Source: Methanobacterium sp.
GTDB taxonomy: Archaea > Methanobacteriota > Methanobacteria > Methanobacteriales > Methanobacteriaceae
Assembly: GCF_038562635.1 (NCBI RefSeq)
Contig: NZ_JBCFBO010000003.1
Location: forward strand, 124,001-188,000
DNA: 64,000 nucleotides
Direction of reading: 5' to 3'
The notes under the pieces were generated by a model that did not search any database, was not told the DNA's origin, and worked only from the letters and a program-made list of their open reading frames with translations. The position numbers and the translations under genes were made by a program. Positions within the stretch are counted from its first letter, which is position 1. Every line of letters starts with the position of its first letter. Shown here in pieces: positions 7,759 to 17,357 of this stretch.

Positions 7759-9807
7759 TCACGACTTTTTAATTTTTACAGGGCATAACTTAAGGGACGG
7801 CATCTTTGAAACAGGATCAAGGGATTCACCACATGTCAAAATGTTTATCACTTCTTCTCCTTCAGCAAAATGGAAAGGAACGAATATAACTCCAGGAGTT
7901 ATATCTGGAGTTATCCTGGCTTTGATATCAATGTCACCTATCTTTGAAGAAATATTAAGTTTTTCACCATTCATAATTCCTAAAACATTGGCATCTTCGT
8001 CATTTATCTCCACATAGCTCTCTGGATATTGTTTTGTTAAAGTTTCTGATCTCATGGTCATGGTGCCTGTTTGAAATTGGAAAACAACTCTTCCAGTGGT
8101 TAAAATAAAAGGATATTCCGGATTTTGTATTTCAGTTGAATTATTAGGTTTTATTTTATAAAATACACCTTTTCCATCAGGAGTAGCAAAACTGTCCTGG
8201 TGTAAAATTGCTGTGCCGGGATGATCTTCTGTTGGGCATGGCCACTGTAAACCTTCAGGCTTATTAATTCGTGATAAGTCCATACCTTCATATTGCGGTG
8301 TTACTTTTCTTATTTCACTAAAAATTTCCCATGAATCTTTAAAGTTAAATAAATCTGAACCCATTTCACGTGCCAGTCTGCTGATTATCATCCAGTCTTC
8401 CATGGCTTCACCTGGAGAATTAGCTGCTTTTCTTACGCGCCTTACCCTTCTTTCAGTGTTGGTAAATGTACCATTTTTTTCTGCAAAGCAGGCTGCAGGT
8501 AAAACAAAATCTGCAAGTTCAGCAGTTTCAGTTAAAAAAATATCCTGAACCACAAGGAGTTCTAATCTTTCCAGTGATTCTTTTACATGTCTTAAATCAG
8601 GATCAGCTACCATGGGATTTTCACCCATTAAATACAATCCTTTAATGGTCCCTTCATGGGCAGCTTCCATCATTTCTGAAAGTTGAATACCCGGCAGATA
8701 ATTTAATTCACCGCACTGCCATGTGTCTTCCATTTTCTCTCTGTTTTCATCAATGATTACTTTTTGATATCCGGGATAAAAATAGGGGAGAACACCCATG
8801 TCACAGGAGCCCTGGACATTATTTTGACCCCTTAACGGGTTTAATCCCGATCCCCGTTTTCCAATATTTCCAGTAAGCATGGCAAGGTTTGAAAGTGAAA
8901 TGACATTATCCGTGCCGTTTACATGTTCAGTTATCCCCAGACAGTAAAGAATTACAGCATTATCCGCCTGCCCGTACATTAGTGCCGCTTCTTTTATGAG
9001 GTTTTCTGGTGTACCTGTGATCTTTTCCACTTTATAAGGATCGAATTCTTTTATATGCTCCTCAAGCTCTTCAAAATTCTTTGTTCTTTTAGTAATGAAT
9101 TCATTATCTTCAAGGCCTTCTTCCAGTATGACATTTATCAAAGAATTTATCAGCACCACATCTGTTCCTGGTTTAAGAGGTAAAAATAGGTCTGCAAACC
9201 TGGCGATGCTGGTGTACCTTGGGTCCACCACAATAATCTTTGCCCCTTTCCTTTTTGCCCTTAACACTCTCCTTCCAATTAAGGGATGCTGTTCAAGGGG
9301 GTTTGATCCAATAATAAAAATACAGTCTGATTCTTCCAGATCATCAATAGAATTGGTCATGGCTCCTGAACCAAAAGTAAGGTTTAACCCCATAATTGAA
9401 GGGCCGTGACATAGATTTGCACAGTTATCAACGTTATTAGTGCCTATTACCGTCCGGGCAAACTTTTGAAAAACATAATTATCTTCGTTGGTGCATCTGG
9501 CAGATCCTAAAAATCCAAGAGCATCCGGATCTTCCTCTCTAATCTTTTTAAGTTTAGAAGCAATTAAACTGAGAACTTCACCCCATTTTGCCTTTCTAAA
9601 GCCATTATTTTCTTTAATTAATGGATATTTAAGCCTATCATCGTGGTTGATGAATTCATAGGAATAATTCCCCTTAGGACAGAGTTTTCCCTCGTTTACA
9701 GGGCTTCTTTTCCAGGGCTCAACGCCTTTTATTTTACCATCTACAGTAACAAGGTTTAAACCACACCCACACCCGCAATAAGGACATATTGTAGACGTGA
9801 AATTCAT
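7759..9807 (-). CDS. fdhA: Formate dehydrogenase alpha subunit (molybdopterin, Cys-type)
   Basis: FdhA oxidises formate to CO2 at a bis-MGD molybdenum or tungsten centre. The N-terminus has the [4Fe-4S] ligands CPYCGCGC with the fourth Cys in KLCPKG. The metal-binding residue is a cysteine in NLCHGPS, where selenoproteins have Sec. Other family motifs include GSARCTNEDNY, GSNPLEQHPLIGRR and RGQNNVQG. The C-terminal dinucleotide-binding domain has ILTTGRVVFQFQTGTMT. About 682 residues matches methanogen FdhA. The start is either ATG 9807 or the TTG at 9813. It is first in an apparent fdhA-fdhB-STAS run. Confidence 0.94.
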   Translation of the reverse strand: MNFTSTICPYCGCGCGLNLVTVDGKIKGVEPWKRSPVNEGKLCPKGNYSYEFINHDDRLKYPLIKENNGFRKAKWGEVLSLIASKLKKIREEDPDALGFLGSARCTNEDNYVFQKFARTVIGTNNVDNCANLCHGPSIMGLNLTFGSGAMTNSIDDLEESDCIFIIGSNPLEQHPLIGRRVLRAKRKGAKIIVVDPRYTSIARFADLFLPLKPGTDVVLINSLINVILEEGLEDNEFITKRTKNFEELEEHIKEFDPYKVEKITGTPENLIKEAALMYGQADNAVILYCLGITEHVNGTDNVISLSNLAMLTGNIGKRGSGLNPLRGQNNVQGSCDMGVLPYFYPGYQKVIIDENREKMEDTWQCGELNYLPGIQLSEMMEAAHEGTIKGLYLMGENPMVADPDLRHVKESLERLELLVVQDIFLTETAELADFVLPAACFAEKNGTFTNTERRVRRVRKAANSPGEAMEDWMIISRLAREMGSDLFNFKDSWEIFSEIRKVTPQYEGMDLSRINKPEGLQWPCPTEDHPGTAILHQDSFATPDGKGVFYKIKPNNSTEIQNPEYPFILTTGRVVFQFQTGTMTMRSETLTKQYPESYVEINDEDANVLGIMNGEKLNISSKIGDIDIKARITPDITPGVIFVPFHFAEGEEVINILTCGESLDPVSKMPSLKLCPVKIKKS

Positions 9808-9813
9808 TTCCAA

Positions 9814-10325
9814 GCCATTACCCCCATAATTAACTTTAATAATTATTTTAATAATTATTTAAAATTACTGCCCTTGAATTTAAATTATATGACCCAAATA
9901 GATATCCAAATGCACTTTTTCATGTAATATAACACATATAATCCTAAACTTGATTATAAACCTTGAAATTTAATTAATTTAATAATAACAACCCAATTAA
10001 TTATTTATTGGGAAGTTTATGTATTACTAACACTATCAAGAATATAAATGTTTATGTAGAACTGCTGATATTAATAATGAACAAAAGAACTGTTAAAAGA
10101 GGATAAAATTTTGCCTATTTTGCGTTCGAGCACTGCAAGTGGGGATCTTTAATTTAATATTAATATAATGACATTTTGGCTAAGACTAGTTAAATTTAAT
10201 TGAATTTAAAACTTTAAAATCTAAAAATAAATGAGGTATAGAAGATTTACATCTCTCTAAACCAGATAATTAAAAAAAAAAGGATATTAAAATATAATTT
10301 TATTTTATATGATTATTCGCTCTAA
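9814..10325. other. 512-base upstream region of fdhA, no gene seen
   Basis: AT-rich sequence between fdhA and a small downstream gene, with stop codons in all frames. It should hold the fdhA promoter; several TATA-like stretches are present, but none can be chosen with confidence. A 24-base word at 10177-10200 resembles one at 451-474 (20 of 24 identical). Confidence 0.5.
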
Positions 10326-10529
10326 TTATTCTATAGCGATACATTCCCAAGGTTGAACGTCTGTATCAATAGTGGCGTATAACTCTTTTTCTACATCCTG
10401 GAATAAATCTTCACAAGTGAATTTTAAACCTGGAATTTTTTTAACAGAATACATTTTGCCTCTTCCACTTTTAACGATTATATCGCCCTCTCGGGTTATA
10501 CCAACTATTAATTGTTTTATTTCTGCCAT
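10326..10529 (-). CDS. Small conserved-looking hypothetical protein (67 aa)
   Basis: The protein starts MAEIKQLIVGITREGDIIVKS and looks like a small soluble beta-rich fold with an acidic C-terminus (DTDVQPWECIAIE). I do not recognise the family. I chose the ATG at 10529 because a GGTGAT ribosome site ends 3 bases before it; a TTG at 10544 would add five residues. It is monocistronic by position and oriented like fdhA. Confidence 0.6.
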   Translation of the reverse strand: MAEIKQLIVGITREGDIIVKSGRGKMYSVKKIPGLKFTCEDLFQDVEKELYATIDTDVQPWECIAIE

Positions 10530-10771
10530 ATTATCACCGATCAAAATTAATTTAATTTTTACTCATTTATAATTGCTTAAGAAAATCTCTATAAATATTT
10601 TCTATCTACATATTATTATATCTCACAATATAAGTACTGTTATTTTAAATTTTAACCATATTAAAAATATCGAGCCATTACTCAAAATAGGAAACTAATC
10701 ATTTTTTTTCATAAAGATATATGTTATACTATCTTTTTCATAGGGCATTATATAAAATACACAATAACTAT

Positions 10772-11255
10772 CCTAATCTTTCTTCATAAAGTTATGTGTT
10801 ACCAAATACTCAAATTAATCTTTCTCAATCCAGTAATATCCAAAAAAATAATTCAACAAAACCTAACCTTTCTTCATAAAGTTATATGTTACCCAATACT
10901 CAAATTAATCTTTCTCAATCCAGTAATATCCAAAAAAATAATTCAACAAAACCTAATCTTTCTTCATAAAGTTATATGTTACCCAATACTCAAATTAATC
11001 TTTCTCAATCCAGTAATATCCAAAAAAAATAATTCAACAAAACCTAACCTTTCTTCATAAAGTTATATGTTACCAAATACTCAAATTAACCTTTCTCAAT
11101 CCAGTAATATCCAAAAAAAAATAATTCAACAAAACCTAACCTTTCTTCATAAAGTTATATGTTACCCAATACTCAAATTAATCTTTCTCAATCCAGTAAT
11201 ATCCAAAAAAAATAATTCAACAAAACCTAACCTTTCTTCATAAAGTTATGTGTTA
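10772..11255. repeat. Tandem repeat of 90-92 bp, five full copies plus a partial one inside the sfsA-like gene end
   Basis: Copies start at 10772, 10862, 10952, 11043, 11135 and 11226, differing by a few substitutions and by the length of an A run. The sixth, partial copy is the last eight codons and stop of the sfsA-like gene on the minus strand. Thus each full copy carries a duplicate of the gene tail (reverse strand: ATAACTTTATGAAGAAAGG then TTAGG) plus about 60 bp of downstream sequence. A degenerate seventh copy may lie near 10695-10730. The outermost copies read GTTATGTGTT where the inner ones read GTTATATGTT. Expansion probably arose by slippage or unequal recombination from the gene's 3' end. 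Confidence 0.95.
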
Positions 11256-11988
11256 TCTCAAAATACTTCTGTAATCTTACCCCATCTTTTGAAATGCTGA
11301 AGTTTACCTGCCATATTTCAATTCCCTTTGAAATACATTTCTGCACTTCACTTTCCACAAAATCACTGCCTGTACTCCTGACTTCAACCTTAAATCCAGG
11401 ATTATCATAAATAAAACAGACTAAGAGAATTGCCCTATGATTACTTAAAAGACTACCTGCCAGCTCGTTGATATGCTTAATAAAACGTTCTGTAGAGCTA
11501 AACTTTCCAACCTTTTTCGTCTTAATGTGTTTCGGATAAGGTAGCTGTATACTTAATAATGGCATTTTTACTTCAATATAAATATTTTCAACAAGAAAGT
11601 CCAGCTTAGAAATTCCCAGTACCTGTTCACGAAGAACTGTATCATATCCACTAACCATATCCACAAATAAACCTTTCACCAGAGCATTTTCTACATATCG
11701 ATTGGCAGCATTCTGGTTAATCCCAATCCAAGATTTTTCTTTCGATTCAGGCAGATCTAATGAAACTGCTTCAACAGTATAGGGCGTTTTACGCTTTGGA
11801 TTATCACTTTTAGACAATAAACAGGGGATGCCAGATAGATCAATATTCCCAATCCTTCCAGTTGTTGGACAATGACACCTGATCACTTCATTATCAATGA
11901 TAACATCAATTGTGAACTGACTTTTTCTTTGCTTTATTATTCCTTCTATTAAAGGCGTTTCATACTTAAAAACCATGTTATTTTCCAT
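11227..11988 (-). CDS. SfsA-family protein (sugar fermentation stimulation/nuclease family)
   Basis: The 253-residue protein resembles SfsA: an N-terminal OB-like part with IIDNEVIRCHCPTTGRIG, a central ENIYIEVKMPLL region that fits the PD-(D/E)XK-like core, and RAILLVCFIYDNPGFKV near the C-terminus. SfsA proteins are annotated as sugar fermentation stimulation or DNA-binding/nuclease proteins, and the role in archaea is not known. GAGGT lies 5-6 bases before the ATG. The last eight codons and stop lie in the final unit of a 90 bp tandem repeat that continues downstream, so its 3' end was the source of the repeat. Confidence 0.75.
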   Translation of the reverse strand: MENNMVFKYETPLIEGIIKQRKSQFTIDVIIDNEVIRCHCPTTGRIGNIDLSGIPCLLSKSDNPKRKTPYTVEAVSLDLPESKEKSWIGINQNAANRYVENALVKGLFVDMVSGYDTVLREQVLGISKLDFLVENIYIEVKMPLLSIQLPYPKHIKTKKVGKFSSTERFIKHINELAGSLLSNHRAILLVCFIYDNPGFKVEVRSTGSDFVESEVQKCISKGIEIWQVNFSISKDGVRLQKYFEITHNFMKKG

Positions 11989-12356
11989 ATTTTACCTCTT
12001 TAAATGTTATATTTTTACTTTATTAAATCATTTGATATTAACGAGATCAATAAAAAGAGTATCACCATAAAAACCGTGTTCTAACGCTTAAATAACTCTT
12101 AAAATGAGACATAGTTGAAAAAATGTTTTATCCACTTCACCTGAAGCGTGAATACATTTTAAGTGAAAATTGGAAAATAAGCTATTGAGATTTTTTATTA
12201 TTTAGCAAAATAGAGCTTTAAATAAAATCTTTATTTAAAATAGAGTGAACCCTATCTAAAATATTCAAATTTATCATCAAAAGCATATCTGACATCAAGA
12301 AAATTATTTTAATTAATAGCCAATAGTAATATTGATTAGTTTGAGGAGAAGTTAAT
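11989..12356. other. 368-base divergent intergenic region, no gene seen
   Basis: The region lies between the divergent sfsA-like gene and a small unknown gene. It is AT-rich with stops in every frame. It must hold two promoters. I see no clear operator, RNA gene or long inverted repeat. Confidence 0.5.
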
Positions 12357-12857
12357 ATGGAATCATTTCAGGAATGTATGCAAGAATATAAAAAACAGTT
12401 AGAGAAGGGTTACATAAATGGTGCATATAAGGGATTGATGAAATATATAATGGGATTAAGAGCACACTTTAAAAATAAATATCCCCAGTACGTATCTAGC
12501 AGTATTTACTATGGATATATGGATATGACCTATTTTTCCCTCTTCCCCGAATCTTTAAAACGTCAGAAATTAAAGATAGCAGTAGTTTTTATCCATGATA
12601 CATTTAAATTTGAAGTATGGTTAGCAGGAACCAATAAAAACATTCAAAATAAATATTGGAAATTATTTAAAGAACGTGAATTTGATAAGTATCACATCCC
12701 ATCTACCATAAAAGGGATTGATTCTATTATAGAGCACAATATAGTTGATAATCCTAATTTTAGTGATTTAAATGCCTTAACAAGACAAATAGAAATAGGC
12801 ACGATTGAATTTATCAATAACGTTGAGACATTCTTATCTACATCGAATCCATCATAA
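12357..12857 (+). CDS. Hypothetical protein, possibly DUF7000 family
   Basis: The 166-residue soluble protein begins MESFQECMQEYKKQLEKGYI. It has a basic, aromatic middle (KYPQYVSSSIYYGYMDMTYFS) followed by LKIAVVFIHDTFKFEVWLAG. The order helix, then a strand with a conserved W, matches what I recall of DUF7000 proteins, but I hold this loosely. There are no membrane segments. AGGAGAAGTTAAT before the ATG is a good ribosome site. It converges with an immunity-like gene, with an 11-base gap. Function unknown. Confidence 0.65.
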   Translation: MESFQECMQEYKKQLEKGYINGAYKGLMKYIMGLRAHFKNKYPQYVSSSIYYGYMDMTYFSLFPESLKRQKLKIAVVFIHDTFKFEVWLAGTNKNIQNKYWKLFKEREFDKYHIPSTIKGIDSIIEHNIVDNPNFSDLNALTRQIEIGTIEFINNVETFLSTSNPS

Positions 12858-12868
12858 GACACACATTA

Positions 12869-13348
12869 TTATATCTTTTGAAATCTCTTTGCTTTCCTTG
12901 CAGTTAAGACCAGTTCCTTAATTTCAGGTGGCAACTGTTCATTCTGCCATTTTCTTTCTGCATCTACGGATTTACCTGAATTTTTCACTGCTTTTAAAGC
13001 ATACCAAGCTGCTCCTAATGAATGATCAGCCATGTGGGCAGTTGCAACAGCATGCCCAACAGAACAGGCCACTGCAATTGCAGTCGGGTTTGAATATTCC
13101 CTTGCTACAGCAATTGCACCTAATGAAGCGTTCCTTGCGTCCCCTACTGAAGCATTTCCATCTTCCCACGCGTGAGCCACATCCAGTGCATTTTTCAGTC
13201 GCCCATCTATTCTTTCGCCAAAAAAATATAATACATTCTCACTACAGTCACAGGCCCATCTAATTAATTGATAGTGCTGTTCCTTTTTAAGAGGTCCGCC
13301 CCGATGATCACGAATAAATCTTTTATCGCGCATTTTGCATTTCTCCAT
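12869..13348 (-). CDS. Putative immunity protein (Imm-5-like helical repeat)
   Basis: The 159-residue protein has the pattern of proteins annotated as putative immunity protein: LIRWACDCSENVLYFFGE, RLKNALDVAHAWEDG, alanine-rich repeats with SVGHAVATAHMADHSLGAAWYALKA, and a terminal KWQNEQLPPEIKELV. These proteins protect against a secreted or contact-dependent toxin in bacteria. No toxin, secretion system or polymorphic-toxin cassette lies nearby, so this is an orphan. It may defend against neighbours' toxins or have taken another role. A second in-frame ATG lies five codons downstream with GGAG nine bases upstream. Confidence 0.75.
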   Translation of the reverse strand: MEKCKMRDKRFIRDHRGGPLKKEQHYQLIRWACDCSENVLYFFGERIDGRLKNALDVAHAWEDGNASVGDARNASLGAIAVAREYSNPTAIAVACSVGHAVATAHMADHSLGAAWYALKAVKNSGKSVDAERKWQNEQLPPEIKELVLTARKAKRFQKI

Positions 13349-13543
13349 ATTTCAATTCATCTCAGCTTTCAACTTTTATAAGCTGCCTTTATTTTATTTT
13401 TTAATTAAATTAAACTATATCTTACATTGTTTACCGCCCATGAAATTTTTCAAAACACATAAAATTATAAAATTTGACGGATCCAGATGACTTTAATGGA
13501 TTTAAAAGTAAAATATCAGAAAATAGAAAAAAATAGAAATTAA

Positions 13544-13861
13544 TTAATATAAACCAAAACCCTGTGTAAAAAGCATGTAAAGACCCCAAATGAATATTAC
13601 TGTCATGATTATTAGTTCTTTCCATGCTAATCCGGGATTAGCTTCTATTGCATAGGACATCATTTTTATTGCAGATATTGGTGGCTCTGGTGACTTTTAT
13701 GGGAGTAATGATTTAGAGAAGCTGTGGAAATACAATTGAATCAATATTCCAGCTAATAGACATGTAATAAAGCTGATATATTCCATTCCACCAGATATAA
13801 TCATTTGGGAATAAGGATAGGCTGTAATTACTTTTGCAGATCAAAACGCTACTTTATCCAT
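13544..13861 (-). pseudogene. Broken small membrane protein gene
   Basis: One frame of 106 codons from ATG 13859-13861 to the TAA at 13544-13546 reads as a small membrane protein but contains two in-frame stops (TGA after MDKVAF, TAA after FSKSLLP). The pieces read GGMEYISFITCLLAGILIQLYF (a membrane helix) and, after the second stop, LIIMTVIFIWGLYMLFTQGFGLY (another). Hydrophobic helices on both sides of the stops in one frame argue for a decayed gene. The last 39 codons alone could still be translated from ATG 13660, but no ribosome site is visible. Family unknown. Confidence 0.45.
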
Positions 13862-14053
13862 TTTAGTCAATAAAACTGTAGGTACAAAAGTGAATACTAC
13901 ATTTCAATTTGTGAGCCTGATCTTTTTCATCGGATTTATAATCTCATTGTTTATAAGGCCGTTGAGGCCCAAACAAAATGAATGATCATTTATTGGAAAA
14001 TTTCCAATTAAATGCATCCAAATGCATACAATTTACAATTGTAGTATCGGTGA

Positions 14054-15085
14054 CTATTGAACTGCAGGAACTTTTTCAACTCTTTTCCAGACTTTAGATC
14101 TTAAAAGGACCAGTGCAAATATTCCTAGGAGTACACTGCTCAAGATATTGCCCATTAAACCGTTACTGGAATAAGCAATGTACGCCGCCACAATATTACC
14201 TGCTTTGTTATTAAACAGGTGTATTATTACTGCTGCCCAAACGCTTCCAGTTTTTAAAACTGCATAACTTAAAATAATACCCATTACGATAGTGAAAAGG
14301 GTCATTAAAGCATTACCTAGAATAGGCTGTCCTGGAAAATTGTAGCCCATTGCATTCATGGGATAGTGCCATGCGCCCCATATAATGCCAAGTACCAGAA
14401 CACCTTTATAACTGCCTAAAAGTGGGAACAGCCTGTCCTGGAGGTACACCCTCCATCCAAATTCTTCTCCAAAATACCATGCCCATATTGTAAAGAAAGA
14501 AAAGATCAAATATGGTATCAATGTTACCAAGAATGTGTAAATATTAAATTCCACAGCAGGAGCACCTAACCCGCTGAAATAGACTATAATACCTTGAAAA
14601 ATAAGTATTAAAAGAACAGCCAATGGTAAAATAATATAATATTTATGGTTCCTGCCAAAGGATAATTTCGAGGCTTTCAGGCCATTTCTCCAATTCTTTT
14701 TCAGGTTCAGTAATATCACAGCCAGCATTCCCAAAACCGCGATGATGGTTGAAAGAACAGGCTGATCCATTACAGTCCCCATTATCGGCTGATAATAGTT
14801 TTCAAAGGAAAATAAAACAGCATAAAGTAAGAAAAATGTAAATACAATTTTTGATTCTCTAGTAAGGGCGCTAGATTTGAAGTAAATCATGCAGATTATA
14901 GCGGCAGTGGCAGGTATGAACATGCTCAATACCAGCGTGGCAGTCCATATTTGAGAAGGCGGAGATGATATGTAACCAGCAACACCATAAATAAAAAATT
15001 GAAGTATATACGTCGCTGCAAAGGTAAAGATTAAAAATACAAATAATTCTTTTTTCAGTTGTCCTCTTTTTAATGTTTTATTCAA
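14054..15085 (-). CDS. CPBP-family intramembrane metalloprotease (CAAX/bacteriocin processing type)
   Basis: The 343-residue protein has about nine hydrophobic helices and the Abi/CPBP signature: EEFGWR (EExxxR motif), WGAWHYP with the second conserved histidine, and HLFNNKAGN in a later helix. The family includes Rce1-like CAAX proteases and bacteriocin self-immunity proteins, and the substrate here is unknown. The start is a TTG with GAGGG about 8 bases upstream. It stands alone, flanked by long non-coding stretches. Confidence 0.85.
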   Translation of the reverse strand: MNKTLKRGQLKKELFVFLIFTFAATYILQFFIYGVAGYISSPPSQIWTATLVLSMFIPATAAIICMIYFKSSALTRESKIVFTFFLLYAVLFSFENYYQPIMGTVMDQPVLSTIIAVLGMLAVILLNLKKNWRNGLKASKLSFGRNHKYYIILPLAVLLILIFQGIIVYFSGLGAPAVEFNIYTFLVTLIPYLIFSFFTIWAWYFGEEFGWRVYLQDRLFPLLGSYKGVLVLGIIWGAWHYPMNAMGYNFPGQPILGNALMTLFTIVMGIILSYAVLKTGSVWAAVIIHLFNNKAGNIVAAYIAYSSNGLMGNILSSVLLGIFALVLLRSKVWKRVEKVPAVQ

Positions 15086-15441
15086 TATAAACCCTCTTTA
15101 TGAAATTAATTACAGTATACATAAATTATTCCACCACTTTATATTTAAATACAGGCAAAAACGTCGGAAATAGTTGTAATCTACCACTTTGATTATTTAA
15201 TATACTTTAAAGCCCATTTATTTATAAAATAAGTCAGAACAGACATACTTTGATAATTATACAGAGCTTAATTAAAAAGGATTTTTATAAAATAATCAGC
15301 ATATTGGCATAACTAAAAAAATCATATCAAAATCAAGACTCAATTTTTTAAATTATCTTAAAAATGTATCTCAAGCTTAACAGGATAAATTAAGAACTCT
15401 TTAAATAAAAAAAGAATTTAAGTTTTAAATGAATATATATT
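15086..15441. other. 356-base intergenic region, no gene seen
   Basis: AT-rich sequence with stops in all frames between two minus-strand genes. It should hold the promoter of the CPBP protease gene. I see no RNA gene or clear repeat. Confidence 0.5.
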
Positions 15442-16673
15442 TTATTTAGCCGCTGAATGTTGAATTCTCTCACTCATCTGTCTTCTAAAATTTTGATATA
15501 TTTCTGCATTCTCTTTTTCTGCTAATCCTCCATCAAGACCTTTTACAACTTCTTCTGAAGGGATGCGGTCTGAGTTGACCTTTCTTTCATACCTGAATGA
15601 CGGCCAGTTATCAGGTAAATCTGCAAGATGCACAAATTCCATATTATAAGGCATGATATCAATCTGTTCTTCTAAAACTTTATCTAAGTACTTTTTATTG
15701 GGTTCAAACGTTATCATAGGCCTAATCGAATCAGCCTGCATGATATCTTCAATGTTTCTGCCTTCATGTTTTTTAATTAAATCTGCACACATGTTGAAGT
15801 GGGTGATTTCCATCTGTGCAAAGTGTTCCCATATCTCCTTATTCTGCGGTTTGGCTCGGTTAGAGCGGCGGAACAATAATTATACGCTTCATTAAGTTGT
15901 ATCATTGCTACTTTTTCGAGCATAGTCTCATTTGGATCACCCAATAGCCCATATTGAGTTACATGCTGTTCTTCAATTTCTGCAATTTCAGAATACAGTC
16001 TACGTGCCAGATCATCACTACACATGTTTCCATGGGATTTGTAAAATAGTTCAGTTTGCTGTTCACCAGAAGTAATAGTAATATAATTCATTTTTGTCTT
16101 GAGTTCAGCCTTGTCTTTGTCATAATGATTTCTCATGGAATCATCAGGATGTCTGTGCTCCATACTGGTAGGTCTCCCAGGTTTAATGTCTGTTTTTCCC
16201 TTAGTTATCTGTTCAGGGTCTTCACCATTCAGTATCTGCATTAAGCATCCATATCTATAAAGATGGTCAAAATCTTCAAGCAGTGCAAAATCCAGTGTAC
16301 TTTTCACATAGGAATCTGGTTCGTGTTGAGCCAGGTTTGCTGTAAGATCTACAGCAACTTGTTCATAACCGAGGGTAGTTTCCAATATGGTTTGATCAGG
16401 AGGATTAAGCCAGTCTACAGTCTGCTGCTGTTGAGAGTCTGCACGACGTATTTCAGCCATTTGCTTCTTAATTTCAGGATTATCGACCATTCTTTCCACG
16501 GCATGAGATGTTAATACAGAATTAGTCTCAATTCCATTCATTAAAATAACTCTAGTACGGGTATAAGGATCTACGTCCATTTTGTCATACGGTTCCTGAA
16601 TTATTTCTTCCCAGTTCATATATTCTGATTCCATAGGAATTCCGTCCATTTCAAATGGTTTAAATTGAGCCAT
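15442..16673 (-). pseudogene. Ferritin-like domain protein, single frameshift
   Basis: Two overlapping frames form one protein. The first (from 16673) has EEIIQEPYDKMDVDPYTRTR, TLGYEQVAVDLTANLAQHEP and DFALLEDFDHLYRYG. The second (to 15442) has EIWEHFAQMEITHFNMCADLIKKHEG. The repeated E..H/E...H pattern in helices points to a ferritin-like diiron four-helix fold. One additional A in the AAA run at 15850-15852 (plus strand TTT) would join them as LTEPKPQNKEIWEHF and give about 411 residues. Start chosen at ATG 16673, seven to eight bases after GGAGGT. Either a recent inactivating deletion or a homopolymer base-call error. The function of such long two-part ferritin-like proteins is unknown to me. 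Confidence 0.75.
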
Positions 16674-17357
16674 ACTATCAACCTCCACTTTAGAATTTCC
16701 TATGTAATACTTTATTTATAAAATTTAATATTATTGGAATAAAATACTTAGCTTATTAAAGACGATACTGGCAAAATAGGAGTTATAACTAGATATGAAT
16801 TTTTATATAATCATAACCACCCCCATAACTAAAAAAAATGTATTTAACTGATTTTTAACCTTTTAATGTTTAATGAACTAAGTCCCAACATATCAAAAAT
16901 AATCCAGTACCCATTTAGTAACTTAACTCACAATAACAGAAATAAATTATTACTAATATAAGTTTAATTCTCTTAATCCAATAAAAAGAAAAATAATTCT
17001 CATATAAATGAATATGATCATTGTGATCCTAAAAATATAATATTTATCCCTTTATAACTCTTTAATAAATAATTTAAGTTTTAATTGTATGGATAATAGT
17101 GAAATATAATGTGATTAAATCTATTTTACATAGGTATCCATTTAAACTAAAGATAAAAGTTTTATGTTGATTATAGAAGTATAAAAATAGGAAATATTAT
17201 ATTGTATAGCGTTAATAAACTACTGTTAAAGATATGATAAGGCATTTCAAATTAATACTTTTATACCGCTTCTTATATCAAAATGAAAGTATACATGTAA
17301 CACTTTGAACCAGCCTATTATTTATATAGGAAATAGAATATTAAATAAGGTGGAAAA
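16674..17357. other. 684-base divergent intergenic region, no gene seen
   Basis: A very AT-rich stretch between the frameshifted ferritin-like gene and the pilus gene. Every frame has frequent stops. A TTTATATA box at 17331-17338 lies only about 20 bases before the pilus gene ATG, too close for a usual transcript with the visible AAGGTGG site, so the promoter is uncertain. No RNA gene recognised. Confidence 0.5.

Noticed and set aside
10794..11060. An 88-codon open frame with a 30-residue repeat across the 90-bp tandem repeat
   Set aside because: It is open only because 90 is a multiple of three; it has no ribosome site, ends when the A-run length changes, and the repeat is explained by duplication of a gene end on the other strand.
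13431..13625. 64-codon minus-strand open frame
   Set aside because: It overlaps the better supported broken membrane frame in another register and has no family features or ribosome site.
13822..13984. Plus-strand frame of 54 codons ending in a membrane helix and a basic tail
   Set aside because: It has no start codon or ribosome site and is blocked by a TAG on the left. It may be a remnant of another gene but cannot be supported as one.
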